A stretch of DNA of 64,000 nt. Origin: an uncultured beta proteobacterium (lineage in GTDB: Bacteria > Pseudomonadota > Gammaproteobacteria > Burkholderiales > SG8-39). The stretch is from contig CAIOLO010000089.1 in the NCBI GenBank assembly GCA_903859155.1, forward strand, positions 19,801-83,800. Direction: 5' to 3'. Below the pieces are notes generated by a model, which was given only the letters and a program-made list of their open reading frames with translations, did no database searches and was not told where the DNA came from. The position numbers were made by a program, and so were the translations under genes. This document shows, piece by piece, positions 11,433-20,744 of this stretch (the first letter of the stretch is position 1; the number at the start of each line of letters is the position of its first letter).

Positions 11433-14400
11433 ATGAGCCACTTTCTTGACCGACTGAATTACTTTTCACAACCCCGGGAGGCGTTCTCCGATGGCCATGG
11501 GGTGACCACGGGCGAAGACCGCGCCTGGGAGGACGCTTATCGGGACCGCTGGGCGCATGACAAGACGGTGCGCTCCACCCACGGCGTCAATTGCACCGGT
11601 TCCTGCTCCTGGAAGATCTATGTCAAGGGCGGAATCGTCACCTGGGAAACCCAGCAGACGGACTATCCGCGCACGCGCTGGGACATGCCCAACCACGAAC
11701 CCCGCGGCTGCTCGCGAGGGGCGAGCTACAGCTGGTACCTCTACAGCGCGAACCGCGTGAAATATCCGCTGGTGCGCGGGCGCCTGTTGAAGAGTTGGCG
11801 CGCGGCGCGTGTCGCGCTCCAACCGGTGGAGGCCTGGGCTTCGATTGTCGAAAACGATGACAAGCGCCGTGAATACCAGCAGGTGCGCGGCCTGGGCGGC
11901 TTCGTGCGCTCCTCCTGGGACGAAGTCAACGAGATGGTCGCCGCGGCCAACGTCTACACCATCAAGAAACACGGCCCGGACCGCATCATCGGTTTCTCTC
12001 CCATTCCCGCCATGTCGATGGTGAGCTACGCGGCCGGCTCGCGTTACTTGAGCCTCATTGGCGGCGTGTGCATGAGCTTCTACGACTGGTACTGCGACCT
12101 GCCGCCGGCGAGTCCGCAGATCTGGGGCGAGCAGACCGACGTGCCCGAATCGGCCGACTGGTACAACTCCAGTTTCATAATCGCCTGGGGCTCGAATGTG
12201 CCGCAGACACGCACCCCCGACGCGCACTTCTTCACCGAGGTGCGTTACAAGGGCACCAAGACAGTGGCGGTGACTCCGGACTATTCCGAGGTCGCGAAGC
12301 TTTCCGACATCTGGTTGCACCCCAAGCAGGGCACCGATGCGGCGGTGGCGATGGCGATGGGCCACGTGATTCTGAAGGAATTCTATTTTCCCGATGGCGG
12401 GGGGGAGCGCAGCGCCTACTTCGACGATTACGTGCGCCGCTACACCGACATGCCGATGCTGGTGATGCTCAAGAAACACACGCTTCCCGGCGGTGAGGTT
12501 ATTACGGTGCCCGACCGCTATCTGCGTGCCTCGGACCTGGACGGCAGCATGGGCCAGGTCAACAATCCGGAATGGAAAACCCTCGCCGTCGACCAGGCCG
12601 GCGAGGTGGTGCTGCCCAATGGCGCCATTGGTTTTCGCTGGGGTCCTGAAGGCCGCGCCGACCAGGGGAAGTGGAATCTCGAAGCGAAAGAGGCTCACCA
12701 CGGAGAGGAAGTCAAACTCAAGCTGTCGTTGCTCGAAGGCGAGGACCCCGACACGGAAACCGCCAGGGTGGGCTTTCCCTATTTTGGCGGAATCGTGACC
12801 GAGCACTTTTCCAATAATGTGCAAAAAAACGCTGCTGACGATGTTCTGGTCCGTACCGTGCCGGTGCGGCGCCTCATGCTGGGCAAGGCAGGCGAAGCAG
12901 TCGAGGCGCTGGTGGCCACGGTGTTCGACCTGCAGGTGGCCAACTATGGTGTGGCACGGGGTCTCAAAGGGGAACTGGCCGCGAAGAACTTCGACGACGA
13001 CACCCCGTACACGCCGGCCTGGCAGGAACGCATCACCGGCACGCCGCGGGACCAGGTGATCACGGTGGCGCGCCAGTTCGCTGAAAACGCGCACAAGACA
13101 CAGGGCAAATCAATGGTGATCATCGGCGCGGCGATGAACCACTGGTATCACAGCGACATGAATTACCGTGGTGTGATCAACATGCTGATGATGTGCGGTT
13201 GCATCGGCAAATCGGGCGGCGGCTGGGCGCATTACGTCGGCCAGGAAAAGCTGCGCCCCCAGACCGGCTGGACGGCGCTCGCTTTCGCGCTCGACTGGAT
13301 CCGCCCGCCGCGCCAGATGAACAGCACCAGCTTCTATTACGCGCACACCGACCAGTGGCGCTACGAGAAACTGGGCATGGAGGAGATCGTCTCGCCGCTG
13401 GCCGACAAAAAGCTGTACGGCGGCAGCATGATCGACTACAACGTGCGCGCCGAGCGCATGGGCTGGCTGCCCAGCGCGCCGCAACTGCAGACCAATCCGC
13501 TGCAGGTGGTGCGCGATGCGCAGGCCGCCGGTGTGGATCCGAAAGATCATGCCGTGAGTGCGCTCAAAAGCGGTGCGCTGAAAATGAGCTGTACCGATCC
13601 GGACCACCCGAGCAACTGGCCGCGCAACCTGTTCGTGTGGCGGTCCAATCTGCTGGGTTCCAGCGGCAAGGGCCATGAATATTTCCTCAAACATCTGCTG
13701 GGCACCAGCAATGGCGTGCAGGGCAAGGACATGGGCAAGGAAGAGGCCAGGCCCAAAGAGGTCGTGTGGCACGAGAAGGCCCCGGAGGGCAAGCTCGACT
13801 TGCTGGTGACGCTGGACTTCCGCATGAGCACCACCTGCCTGTACAGCGACATTGTGCTGCCCACCGCCACCTGGTACGAAAAGAACGATCTCAACACCAG
13901 TGACATGCACCCCTTCATCCATCCTCTTTCGACTGCGGTCGACCCGGCCTGGCAGTCCAAGAGCGACTGGGATATCTACAAGGGCTTCGCCAAGAAGTTC
14001 AGCGAAGTCTGCGTCGGTCACCTGGGCGTCGAGCGCGAACTGGTGCTCACGCCGCTCATGCACGACAGTCCGTCCGAATTGGCCCAGCCCTTCGAGGTCA
14101 AGGACTGGAAGCGCGGCGAGTGCGAGCTGATCCCCGGCAAGACCGCGCCGAACATGGCGGTGGTGGAGCGCGACTACCCCAACGTCTACAAGCGCTTTAC
14201 CGCGCTGGGACCGCTGATGGGAAAAGTGGGCAATGGCGGCAAGGGGATCGCGTGGAACACCCAGACCGAAGTGAAGCAACTCGGCGAATTGAGCGGCCTG
14301 GTCACCGCTGAAGGGGCCACCCGCGGCATGCCAAAAATAGAGACCGACATCGACGCCGCGGAAGTGGTGCTGATGCTGGCGCCGGAAACCAACGGACATG

Positions 14401-15248
14401 TCGCGGTCAAGGCCTGGCAGGCCCTGGGCAAGCAGACCGGGCGCGACCACACCCACCTTGCGGTGCATCGCGAAGACGAGAAGATCCGCTTCCGCGATAT
14501 CCAGGCGCAGCCGAGGAAGATCATTTCCTCGCCCACCTGGAGCGGCATCGAGAGCGAGACGGTCTCCTACAATGCCGGCTACACCAATGTCCACGAGATG
14601 ATTCCCTGGCGCACGCTCACCGGGCGACAGCAGTTCTACATGGATCATCCGTGGATGGTTGCTTTCGGCGAGGGCTTCACCAGCTATCGCCCGCCGGTGA
14701 ATCTCCGAACCACCGCCGGCATCCAGGGCACGAAGCCCAATGGCAATCCCGAGATTGCGCTGAACTTCATCACCCCGCACCAGAAATGGGGCATCCACAG
14801 CACTTATACCGACAACCTGCTGCTCCTGACGTTGAGCCGCGGCGGACCCTGTGTGTGGATGAGCGAAGACGACGCCAGGAGCGTCGGCATCGTCGACAAC
14901 GACTGGATCGAGCTTTTCAACATCAATGGCGCGATCGCAGCGCGCGCGGTGGTCAGCCAGCGCGTCAACCCCGGCATGGTGATGATGTATCACGCGCAGG
15001 AGAAGATCGTGAACACACCCGGCTCGGAAATCACCGGCCAGCGAGGCGGCATCCACAATTCGGTGACGCGCGCCGTGCTCAAGCCCACCCACATGATCGG
15101 CGGTTACGCGCAGTTCAGCTACGGCTTCAACTATTACGGAACCATCGGCACCAACCGCGATGAGTTTGTCGTGGTGCGCAAGATGAACAAGGTGGACTGG
15201 CTGGATACGCCGGTCTCGGGCCAACCCGCCGCTGCGGCGCACGCGTAA
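11433..15248 (+). CDS. narG: Respiratory nitrate reductase alpha subunit
   Basis: 1271 residues from the ATG at 11433 (GGAG 7 nt before). It is the molybdo-bis-MGD catalytic subunit reducing nitrate to nitrite on the cytoplasmic face. The N-terminus MSHFLDRLNYF is typical. The FS0 cluster ligands lie in HGVNCTGSCSW and a further Cys in EPRGCSRGAS. The Mo-ligand Asp is in YCDLPPASPQIWGEQTDVPE near 222-242. The C-terminal molydopterin-binding half is complete (IGTNRDEFVVVRKM near the end). There is no twin-arginine signal, as expected for NarG. It overlaps no neighbour; narH starts 10 bp later. Confidence 0.97.
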   Translation: MSHFLDRLNYFSQPREAFSDGHGVTTGEDRAWEDAYRDRWAHDKTVRSTHGVNCTGSCSWKIYVKGGIVTWETQQTDYPRTRWDMPNHEPRGCSRGASYSWYLYSANRVKYPLVRGRLLKSWRAARVALQPVEAWASIVENDDKRREYQQVRGLGGFVRSSWDEVNEMVAAANVYTIKKHGPDRIIGFSPIPAMSMVSYAAGSRYLSLIGGVCMSFYDWYCDLPPASPQIWGEQTDVPESADWYNSSFIIAWGSNVPQTRTPDAHFFTEVRYKGTKTVAVTPDYSEVAKLSDIWLHPKQGTDAAVAMAMGHVILKEFYFPDGGGERSAYFDDYVRRYTDMPMLVMLKKHTLPGGEVITVPDRYLRASDLDGSMGQVNNPEWKTLAVDQAGEVVLPNGAIGFRWGPEGRADQGKWNLEAKEAHHGEEVKLKLSLLEGEDPDTETARVGFPYFGGIVTEHFSNNVQKNAADDVLVRTVPVRRLMLGKAGEAVEALVATVFDLQVANYGVARGLKGELAAKNFDDDTPYTPAWQERITGTPRDQVITVARQFAENAHKTQGKSMVIIGAAMNHWYHSDMNYRGVINMLMMCGCIGKSGGGWAHYVGQEKLRPQTGWTALAFALDWIRPPRQMNSTSFYYAHTDQWRYEKLGMEEIVSPLADKKLYGGSMIDYNVRAERMGWLPSAPQLQTNPLQVVRDAQAAGVDPKDHAVSALKSGALKMSCTDPDHPSNWPRNLFVWRSNLLGSSGKGHEYFLKHLLGTSNGVQGKDMGKEEARPKEVVWHEKAPEGKLDLLVTLDFRMSTTCLYSDIVLPTATWYEKNDLNTSDMHPFIHPLSTAVDPAWQSKSDWDIYKGFAKKFSEVCVGHLGVERELVLTPLMHDSPSELAQPFEVKDWKRGECELIPGKTAPNMAVVERDYPNVYKRFTALGPLMGKVGNGGKGIAWNTQTEVKQLGELSGLVTAEGATRGMPKIETDIDAAEVVLMLAPETNGHVAVKAWQALGKQTGRDHTHLAVHREDEKIRFRDIQAQPRKIISSPTWSGIESETVSYNAGYTNVHEMIPWRTLTGRQQFYMDHPWMVAFGEGFTSYRPPVNLRTTAGIQGTKPNGNPEIALNFITPHQKWGIHSTYTDNLLLLTLSRGGPCVWMSEDDARSVGIVDNDWIELFNINGAIAARAVVSQRVNPGMVMMYHAQEKIVNTPGSEITGQRGGIHNSVTRAVLKPTHMIGGYAQFSYGFNYYGTIGTNRDEFVVVRKMNKVDWLDTPVSGQPAAAAHA

Positions 15249-15258
15249 GGAGAAGAAC

Positions 15259-16794
15259 ATGAAAATCCGCGCTCAAATCGGCATGGTGTTAAACCTTGAC
15301 AAGTGCATCGGCTGTCACACTTGCTCGGTTACCTGCAAAAACGTCTGGACCAGCCGGCCCGGCATGGAATACGCCTGGTTCAATAACGTCGAGACCAAAC
15401 CCGGCATCGGCTACCCGAAGGAGTGGGAGAACCAGGACAAATGGAACGGCGGCTGGATGCGCAAGTCCGATGGCAGCATCGAACCGCGCCAGGGCGCCAA
15501 GTGGAAGCTTTTGATGCGCATCTTCGCCAATCCCAACCTGCCGCAGATTGACGATTATTACGAACCTTTCACCTTCGACTACGACCACCTGCAATCGGCC
15601 CCCGAAATGAAAGCTGCGCCGACCGCGCGTCCGCGCAGCCTGATCACCGGCGAGCGCATGGAAAAGATTGAATGGGGTCCCAATTGGGAGGAACTCCTGG
15701 GCGGCGAATTCGCCAAGCGCTCCAAGGACAAGAATTTCGAAGCGGGGTTCGAGGCGACGCAGAAGGACATCTACGGCCAGTTCGAAAACACCTTCATGAT
15801 GTACCTGCCGCGCCTTTGCGAGCATTGCCTCAACCCTGCCTGTGTCGCCAGTTGCCCCTCCGGCTCGATCTACAAGCGCGAGGAAGACGGCATCGTGCTC
15901 GTCGACCAGGACAAGTGCCGCGGCTGGCGCATGTGCGTCTCCGGCTGCCCCTACAAGAAAATCTATTACAACTGGGAGTCGGGCAAGGCGGAAAAATGCA
16001 TATTCTGCTATCCGCGCATTGAAGCGGGCCAGCCCACGGTGTGTTCGGAAACCTGCGTCGGGCGCATCCGCTACCTGGGTGTGCTGCTGTATGACGCCGA
16101 CCGCATCGAGCAGGCCTCCAGCGTCGAGCACGACAGGGATCTTTACCAGTCGCAGCTGGATGTGTTTCTCGATCCCGCCGATCCCAAGGTGATCGCGCAG
16201 GCGCGCATCGACGGCATTCCCGATGCGTGGATGGAGGCCGCCCGCAACAGCCCGGTATACAAGATGGCTGTGCAGTGGAAGGTTGCGCTGCCGCTGCACC
16301 CGGAATACCGCACCATGCCGATGGTCTGGTATGTGCCGCCGCTCTCGCCCATCACCGCTGCGGCCAATGCCGGCCAGATGGGCATCAACGGCGAAATCCC
16401 GGACGTCAAGCAGTTGCGCATCCCGGTCAAATATCTTGCCAACCTGCTGACCGCCGGTGATACCCAGCCGGTGATTCGCGCGCTCGAGCGCATGCTGGCC
16501 ATGCGCGCCTATCAGCGAGAGAAGCATGTCGAGGGGCGCATCAACACCGCGGCCCTGCAGCAGGTGGGCATCACCCAGAGCGAGGTGGAGGACATGTACC
16601 ACGTGATGGCGATCGCCAACTACGAGGACAGGTTCGTCATCCCCAGCAGTCACCGCGAATATGCCGAGAACACCTTCGACATGCGCGGCGGCTGCGGCTT
16701 TTCTTTCGGCAACGGTTGCTCCGATGGCGTCAGCAAAACCAGCCTGTTTGGCGGCAGCAAGCGCCGCACCATCCCGATCAAGGCGGAGGTCTGA
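15259..16794 (+). CDS. narH: Respiratory nitrate reductase beta subunit
   Basis: 511 residues. The electron-transfer subunit between NarI haems and NarG. Four cluster-binding segments are visible: CIGCHTCSVTCKNVW near 15, CEHCLNPACVASCP near 190, CRGWRMCVSGCPYKK near 223 (Trp in place of the second Cys marks the [3Fe-4S] cluster) and CIFCYPRI with a distal CSETCVG near 250-270. Length and motif order match E. coli NarH. Translation follows narG by 10 bp with an AAGGAG site; narJ follows 3 bp after its stop. Confidence 0.97.
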   Translation: MKIRAQIGMVLNLDKCIGCHTCSVTCKNVWTSRPGMEYAWFNNVETKPGIGYPKEWENQDKWNGGWMRKSDGSIEPRQGAKWKLLMRIFANPNLPQIDDYYEPFTFDYDHLQSAPEMKAAPTARPRSLITGERMEKIEWGPNWEELLGGEFAKRSKDKNFEAGFEATQKDIYGQFENTFMMYLPRLCEHCLNPACVASCPSGSIYKREEDGIVLVDQDKCRGWRMCVSGCPYKKIYYNWESGKAEKCIFCYPRIEAGQPTVCSETCVGRIRYLGVLLYDADRIEQASSVEHDRDLYQSQLDVFLDPADPKVIAQARIDGIPDAWMEAARNSPVYKMAVQWKVALPLHPEYRTMPMVWYVPPLSPITAAANAGQMGINGEIPDVKQLRIPVKYLANLLTAGDTQPVIRALERMLAMRAYQREKHVEGRINTAALQQVGITQSEVEDMYHVMAIANYEDRFVIPSSHREYAENTFDMRGGCGFSFGNGCSDGVSKTSLFGGSKRRTIPIKAEV

Positions 16795-16797
16795 GCC

Positions 16798-17544
16798 ATG
16801 GATGCAAATCTGGAACCTGTCAATGCTTCGGTCAGCCTGCGCGCCCTGGCGAGCCTGCTGGCCTATCCGGACAAGCAGCTGCGCGCGCATCTGCCGGCGC
16901 TGCGCGAGGCGTTGCACGCAGAAGGAGCGCTCCCGGCATCGCGTCTGGCGGAACTGGACGAGTTGGCGGAGTGGCTCTCGGGTGCGGGCAATGCCGCGGA
17001 CCCGTCGGATGAGCTTGAAGTCGAGGCCGCCTACGTCGAACTGTTCGACCGCGGCCGCAGCACCTGCCTGCACCTGTTCGAACACGTGCATGGCGATTCG
17101 CGCGATCGCGGCCCGGCGATGATCGACCTGGCGCAGACCTACGAAAAAGCCGGCCTGTACCTGGCGCCGGGAGAGCTGCCGGATTACCTGCCGGTGGTGC
17201 TGGAGTTCGTCTCCACCCAGCCGCCGCGCGAAGCACGGGATTTTCTCGCCGAGATGGCGCACATCTTCAACGTCATGTACAGCGCGCTGCGGCAGCGGCA
17301 GAGCGGCTACGCCGGCGTGCTTGGCGCCTTGCTGGACCTGGCAGGAGAAACGGCACAGCCTGTCGAATTCGTCGCAGAGGAACCGCTCGACGCGAGCTGG
17401 TCCGAGCCAGCCGTGTTTGGCGGCTGCTCCTCGCAAGGCCAGGTGGGGCCCGGGCAGGCGCAGCCCATTCAAATTCTGCGCAAGGATGGTCTCAACAGGA
17501 ACGCCCTCACCAGGGATGCAATCAACACGGGAGTTTCCGCATGA
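16798..17544 (+). CDS. narJ: Nitrate reductase assembly chaperone NarJ
   Basis: 248 residues. A cytoplasmic chaperone that holds NarG until molybdenum cofactor insertion and membrane docking; not part of the mature enzyme. The family pattern is seen in LASLLAYPD near 16-24, EVEAAYVELFDRGRSTCLHLFEHVHG near 75-98 (continuous helix) and DLAQTYEKAGLYL near 110. The C-terminal 50 residues are variable and low in conserved positions. It overlaps narI by 4 bases (ATGA), indicating translational coupling. Confidence 0.93.
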   Translation: MDANLEPVNASVSLRALASLLAYPDKQLRAHLPALREALHAEGALPASRLAELDELAEWLSGAGNAADPSDELEVEAAYVELFDRGRSTCLHLFEHVHGDSRDRGPAMIDLAQTYEKAGLYLAPGELPDYLPVVLEFVSTQPPREARDFLAEMAHIFNVMYSALRQRQSGYAGVLGALLDLAGETAQPVEFVAEEPLDASWSEPAVFGGCSSQGQVGPGQAQPIQILRKDGLNRNALTRDAINTGVSA

Positions 17545-18275
17545 ATGCCTTCGACACTTTGTTGTTCGGCTATTACCCCTATGTCTGCATGACGGTGTTT
17601 TTCCTCGGCAGCCTGCTGCGCTTTGATCGCGACCAGTACACCTGGAAAAGCGATTCCTCGCAGCTGCTGCGTGCCGGCACGCTGCGCTGGGGCAGCAACC
17701 TGTTCCACATCGGCGTGCTGTTCCTGTTCTTCGGCCATTTCACCGGGCTGCTCACGCCGCACTTTGTCTACGAGCACTTCGTCAGCGCCCCCGACAAACA
17801 GATGGGTGCCATGATCGGCGGCGGCATTTTCGGCACGCTGGGTTTTATCGGACTCACCATGCTGCTGCACCGCCGCCTGACTGACCCGCGCATCCGCGCC
17901 ACCTCCAGAAGCAGCGATATCCTGATCCTGGTGTTGCTGTGGCTGCAACTGGTGCTGGGCCTGGTCACCATTCCCTTGTCAGCGCAGCATCTGGATGGCA
18001 GCTTGATGATGAATCTTGCGGAGTGGGCGCAGCACATCGTCACCTTCCGCTCGGGCGCCACCGAACAGCTCGCGGGGGCAGGCTGGATATTCAAGACCCA
18101 TCTGTTTCTCGGCATGACCCTGTTCCTGGTGTTCCCGTTCACCCGGCTGGTGCACATATGGAGTGGCTTTGCGACCCTGACCTACCTGATTCGACCTTAT
18201 CAGCTGGTGCGCAGCCGCCGGCTGAACCTGCCTGTAGCCCACAATCTGCCGCGTCATTCGGACGCCGGAGTTTGA
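17541..18275 (+). CDS. narI: Respiratory nitrate reductase gamma subunit (cytochrome b)
   Basis: 244 residues, five membrane helices. Dihaem b-type subunit that oxidises quinol on the periplasmic side. Expected His ligands occur in LFHIGVLFLFFGHF (near 54-67) and in LFLVFPFTRLVH near 200-211. The first helix starts FGYYPYVCMTVFFLGSLLRF, the usual NarI beginning. ATGA overlap with narJ. Downstream, a PpiC-type gene starts 14 bp after the stop with a GAGGAGGG site. Confidence 0.95.
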   Translation: MNAFDTLLFGYYPYVCMTVFFLGSLLRFDRDQYTWKSDSSQLLRAGTLRWGSNLFHIGVLFLFFGHFTGLLTPHFVYEHFVSAPDKQMGAMIGGGIFGTLGFIGLTMLLHRRLTDPRIRATSRSSDILILVLLWLQLVLGLVTIPLSAQHLDGSLMMNLAEWAQHIVTFRSGATEQLAGAGWIFKTHLFLGMTLFLVFPFTRLVHIWSGFATLTYLIRPYQLVRSRRLNLPVAHNLPRHSDAGV

Positions 18276-18288
18276 GGAGGGCCACGGG

Positions 18289-19116
18289 ATGACAAGCACC
18301 GCAGATCGTTCAGCAGTCACAGCAGTCACAAAAGCCGCCGTCAATGCCGAATCGGGCATCGCACGAGTCAACGGCATAGCCTTGAACGGACCGCGGGAAA
18401 TGCTGGCGGCCGGCGAATTGCGCCAGCGTGCCTGCAGCGAATTGCTGCGCCAGGCAGCGCGAAGCGCCGGTCTGCTCGACAGCGGCGATGCGCCCCCGAT
18501 CGATGGTGTGATCAGCGAGGCGGCGGCTGCCGCCATCGAGCGTCTTCTGGAGCAAAAACTCGTCCAGCCCGAACCCTCCGACGAGGCCTGCCGCCGCCAT
18601 TATGCCGCGCACGAAGCGAATTACCGCAACGCAGAACGAGTGCGGGTGCGCCACATCCTGTTCGCGGTGACACCTCGCGTCAACGTGGCCGCCTTGCGCA
18701 AGCGGGCCGAAGCCACCCTTTTGGAGGTTCGCTGTCACGATGGCAGGACGGAGGATATTTTCGCGAAGGTCGCGGGCGAGCTTTCGAACTGTCCCAGCGG
18801 CGCCGGGGGCGGTCACCTCGATTGGTTGAGCGCGGGCGATTGTGCCCCGGAGTTCGCGCGTGAACTTTTCGGTCATTCCGAAGTGGGCGTATTGCCGCGC
18901 CTGGTGCAAAGCCGCTTCGGGCTGCATGTGGTCGAGGTGCTCGAGCGCGAGCCAGGCAGCGCCCCTGCATTTGATTCGGTGCGGGGGGCGGTGGCCGTGT
19001 CGTTGCGCCGGCAGTTCTTTGTCACCGCACTGCAGCAGTATTTGAAGTTGCTCGCTGGAAAAGCCGCAATCGAGGGTGTCGAACTCGACGCCGCCGATAC
19101 GCCGCTGGTGCATTGA
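18289..19116 (+). CDS. PpiC/NifM-type peptidyl-prolyl cis-trans isomerase of the nar operon
   Basis: 275 residues with no clear signal peptide, so probably cytoplasmic. A helical N-terminal region (about 1-115) precedes a parvulin domain: RVRVRHILFAVTPRVN near 114, then LSNCPSGAGGGHLDWLSAGD near 161-180 and VLPRLVQSRFGLHVVEVLE near 198-216. An equivalent gene closes the narK1K2GHJI operon of Pseudomonas aeruginosa. NifM assists folding of nitrogenase Fe protein, so a maturation role for nitrate reductase is a reasonable inference, but the client is unproven. Last gene of the nar operon here. Confidence 0.85.
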   Translation: MTSTADRSAVTAVTKAAVNAESGIARVNGIALNGPREMLAAGELRQRACSELLRQAARSAGLLDSGDAPPIDGVISEAAAAAIERLLEQKLVQPEPSDEACRRHYAAHEANYRNAERVRVRHILFAVTPRVNVAALRKRAEATLLEVRCHDGRTEDIFAKVAGELSNCPSGAGGGHLDWLSAGDCAPEFARELFGHSEVGVLPRLVQSRFGLHVVEVLEREPGSAPAFDSVRGAVAVSLRRQFFVTALQQYLKLLAGKAAIEGVELDAADTPLVH

Positions 19117-19130
19117 TCTCGGGCGGAATC

Positions 19131-19144
19131 TTGACCTGTATCAA
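19131..19144 (+). promoter_or_regulatory. FNR/DNR box of the nitronate-monooxygenase-like gene
   Basis: TTGAC-CTGT-ATCAA (one mismatch from TTGAT-N4-ATCAA), centre 19137.5. TAGGCT at 19167-19172 is a fair -10 at class II spacing. The coding ATG is at 19201, which gives a leader of about 22 nt. Confidence 0.7.
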
Positions 19145-19200
19145 GTGGGTAGAGTCGCGATCCACGTAGGCTCAGTCTTTTCTAGATCGATCCTGCACCC

Positions 19201-20628
19201 ATGCCCGAAACCAAGCCAGCCCCTCAGATCATTCAGGGTGGCATGGGTGTTGCCGTATCCAACTGGTGCCTGGCCCGTGCCGTGGCCCGCCACGGCCAAC
19301 TCGGTGTCGTCTCTGGAACGGTCATCGATACCGTGCTGGTGCGTCGCCTGCAGGATGGCGACCCTGGTGGCCACATGCGGCGCGGGATGTTGCATTTTCC
19401 GATCGCGCGAGTGGCGGCGGATGCGTTGCGCCGCTACTTTCTGCCGGCAGGGCGGCCCGCCGGTCGCGGCTACCGTCTGCTCCCGATTCCGCGGGCGAAG
19501 CTGACTCCGGCGCGGCGCGAACTCATGATGCTTGCCGCTTTCGTGGAAGTGTGGCTCGCCAAGGAGGGCCATGATGGCTATGTCGGCATGAATCTGCTCA
19601 CCAAGGTTCAGATTCCGACCCTGCCTACGCTGTACGGGGCAATGCTCGCTGGCGTCGACTACGTGTTGATGGGTGCGGGAATTCCTCGCGACATTCCCGG
19701 TGCGCTCGACCTGCTGGCCGAACACCGTCCGGCGCGTCTGCGTTTCGAGGTCGAAGGCGCGACCGACCAACCCGGCATTGACCTGGTGTTTGATCCCGCC
19801 GGGCACTGGGACTCGCTGCCGCCACCCCTGGCGCGTCCGCGCTTCCTGCCGATTATCGCCAGCAACTCGCTGGCAACTTTGTTAGCCCGCAAGGCGACTG
19901 GCCGGGTCGACGGCTTCGTGGTCGAGGGGCCCATCGCCGGCGGGCACAATGCGCCCCCGCGCGGCCCGGCGCGGTTCAATGAGCGCGGCGAGCCGCTGTA
20001 CGGCGAACGCGATGTCGTCGACCTTGCTGGTCTCAAGGCATTGGGCCTGCCCTTCTGGGTGGCAGGCGGTGCGGGCCACCCTGAAAACCTGCGGGCGGCG
20101 CGCGCTGCCGGAGCTGCCGGGGTCCAGGTGGGAACGCTGTTCGCCTACTGCGAAGAGTCCGGCATGGCGCCGCAATTGCGATCATCGGTGCTGAAGCACG
20201 TCATGCGCAATGAAGTCACCGTGCGCACGGATGCGCGCGCGTCCCCCACGGGCTACCCGTTCAAGATTGTGGACTGGCCGGAAAATCCGGTCCATGGCAT
20301 GGTCCGCGAGCGGCTCTGCGATCTGGGCTATTTGCGCGTTGCCTACCGCAATCCCGACGACAGTATCGGCTACCGCTGCGCGGCCGAACCCGTGGACCAG
20401 TACCTGAGCAAGGGCGGCAAGCTCGAAGACACCACCGACCGCCAGTGCCTTTGTAACGGGCTGAATGCCGCAGTCGGGTTGGCACAGCTGCGCGAGGATG
20501 GCAGTGTCGAGCTGCCGGTGGTCACCAGCGGCGACGATCTCATCGGTATCGCCGGATTTCTCGCCGGTCGCCTGCACTACAGCGCGGCCGAGGTCATCGA
20601 TTATCTGCTCGAGGCTGTGCCCGCATAG
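19201..20628 (+). CDS. Nitronate monooxygenase-like FMN protein
   Basis: 475 residues, longer than the roughly 320-360 of classical 2-nitropropane dioxygenases. FMN TIM-barrel features: IIQGGMGVAVSNW at 10-22, GFVVEGPIAGGHNAPP near 240 (with the GGH characteristic of the family) and WVAGGAGHPENLRAARAAGA near 283-302 with GVQVGTLFAYCEES. A Cys-containing C-terminal extension (near 395-475, CAAEPVDQYLSKGG and RQCLCNG) is unusual. Known family reactions are oxidation of nitronates or FabK-type enoyl reduction. Here the substrate is unknown. It has its own FNR box, so it should be made when oxygen is low. Confidence 0.75.
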   Translation: MPETKPAPQIIQGGMGVAVSNWCLARAVARHGQLGVVSGTVIDTVLVRRLQDGDPGGHMRRGMLHFPIARVAADALRRYFLPAGRPAGRGYRLLPIPRAKLTPARRELMMLAAFVEVWLAKEGHDGYVGMNLLTKVQIPTLPTLYGAMLAGVDYVLMGAGIPRDIPGALDLLAEHRPARLRFEVEGATDQPGIDLVFDPAGHWDSLPPPLARPRFLPIIASNSLATLLARKATGRVDGFVVEGPIAGGHNAPPRGPARFNERGEPLYGERDVVDLAGLKALGLPFWVAGGAGHPENLRAARAAGAAGVQVGTLFAYCEESGMAPQLRSSVLKHVMRNEVTVRTDARASPTGYPFKIVDWPENPVHGMVRERLCDLGYLRVAYRNPDDSIGYRCAAEPVDQYLSKGGKLEDTTDRQCLCNGLNAAVGLAQLREDGSVELPVVTSGDDLIGIAGFLAGRLHYSAAEVIDYLLEAVPA

Positions 20629-20744
20629 CAGGAGAGGGCGCTCCTCCAGCTTGGAGACAGCCATTTTCGGGTACGGCAAATTCCGAAATCTGGTCTAATC
20701 AGTTCCGCGGGTTATCCGCAGATTTTAAAAATGGGGGCGGTTAA

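Noticed and set aside
11466..15260. Long minus-strand frames (542 and 716 codons) over narG
   Set aside because: Antisense shadows of a certain narG; composition rich in His, Arg and Ala with no motifs.
15289..17472. 727-codon minus-strand frame over narH and narJ
   Set aside because: Runs across two verified genes in the opposite strand without signals or domains.
20640..20730. Possible terminator or FNR box between the nitronate-monooxygenase-like gene and cytochrome c gene
   Set aside because: Only 4-bp stems (GGAG/CTCC, GCGG/CCGC) and no TTGAT-N4-ATCAA match.
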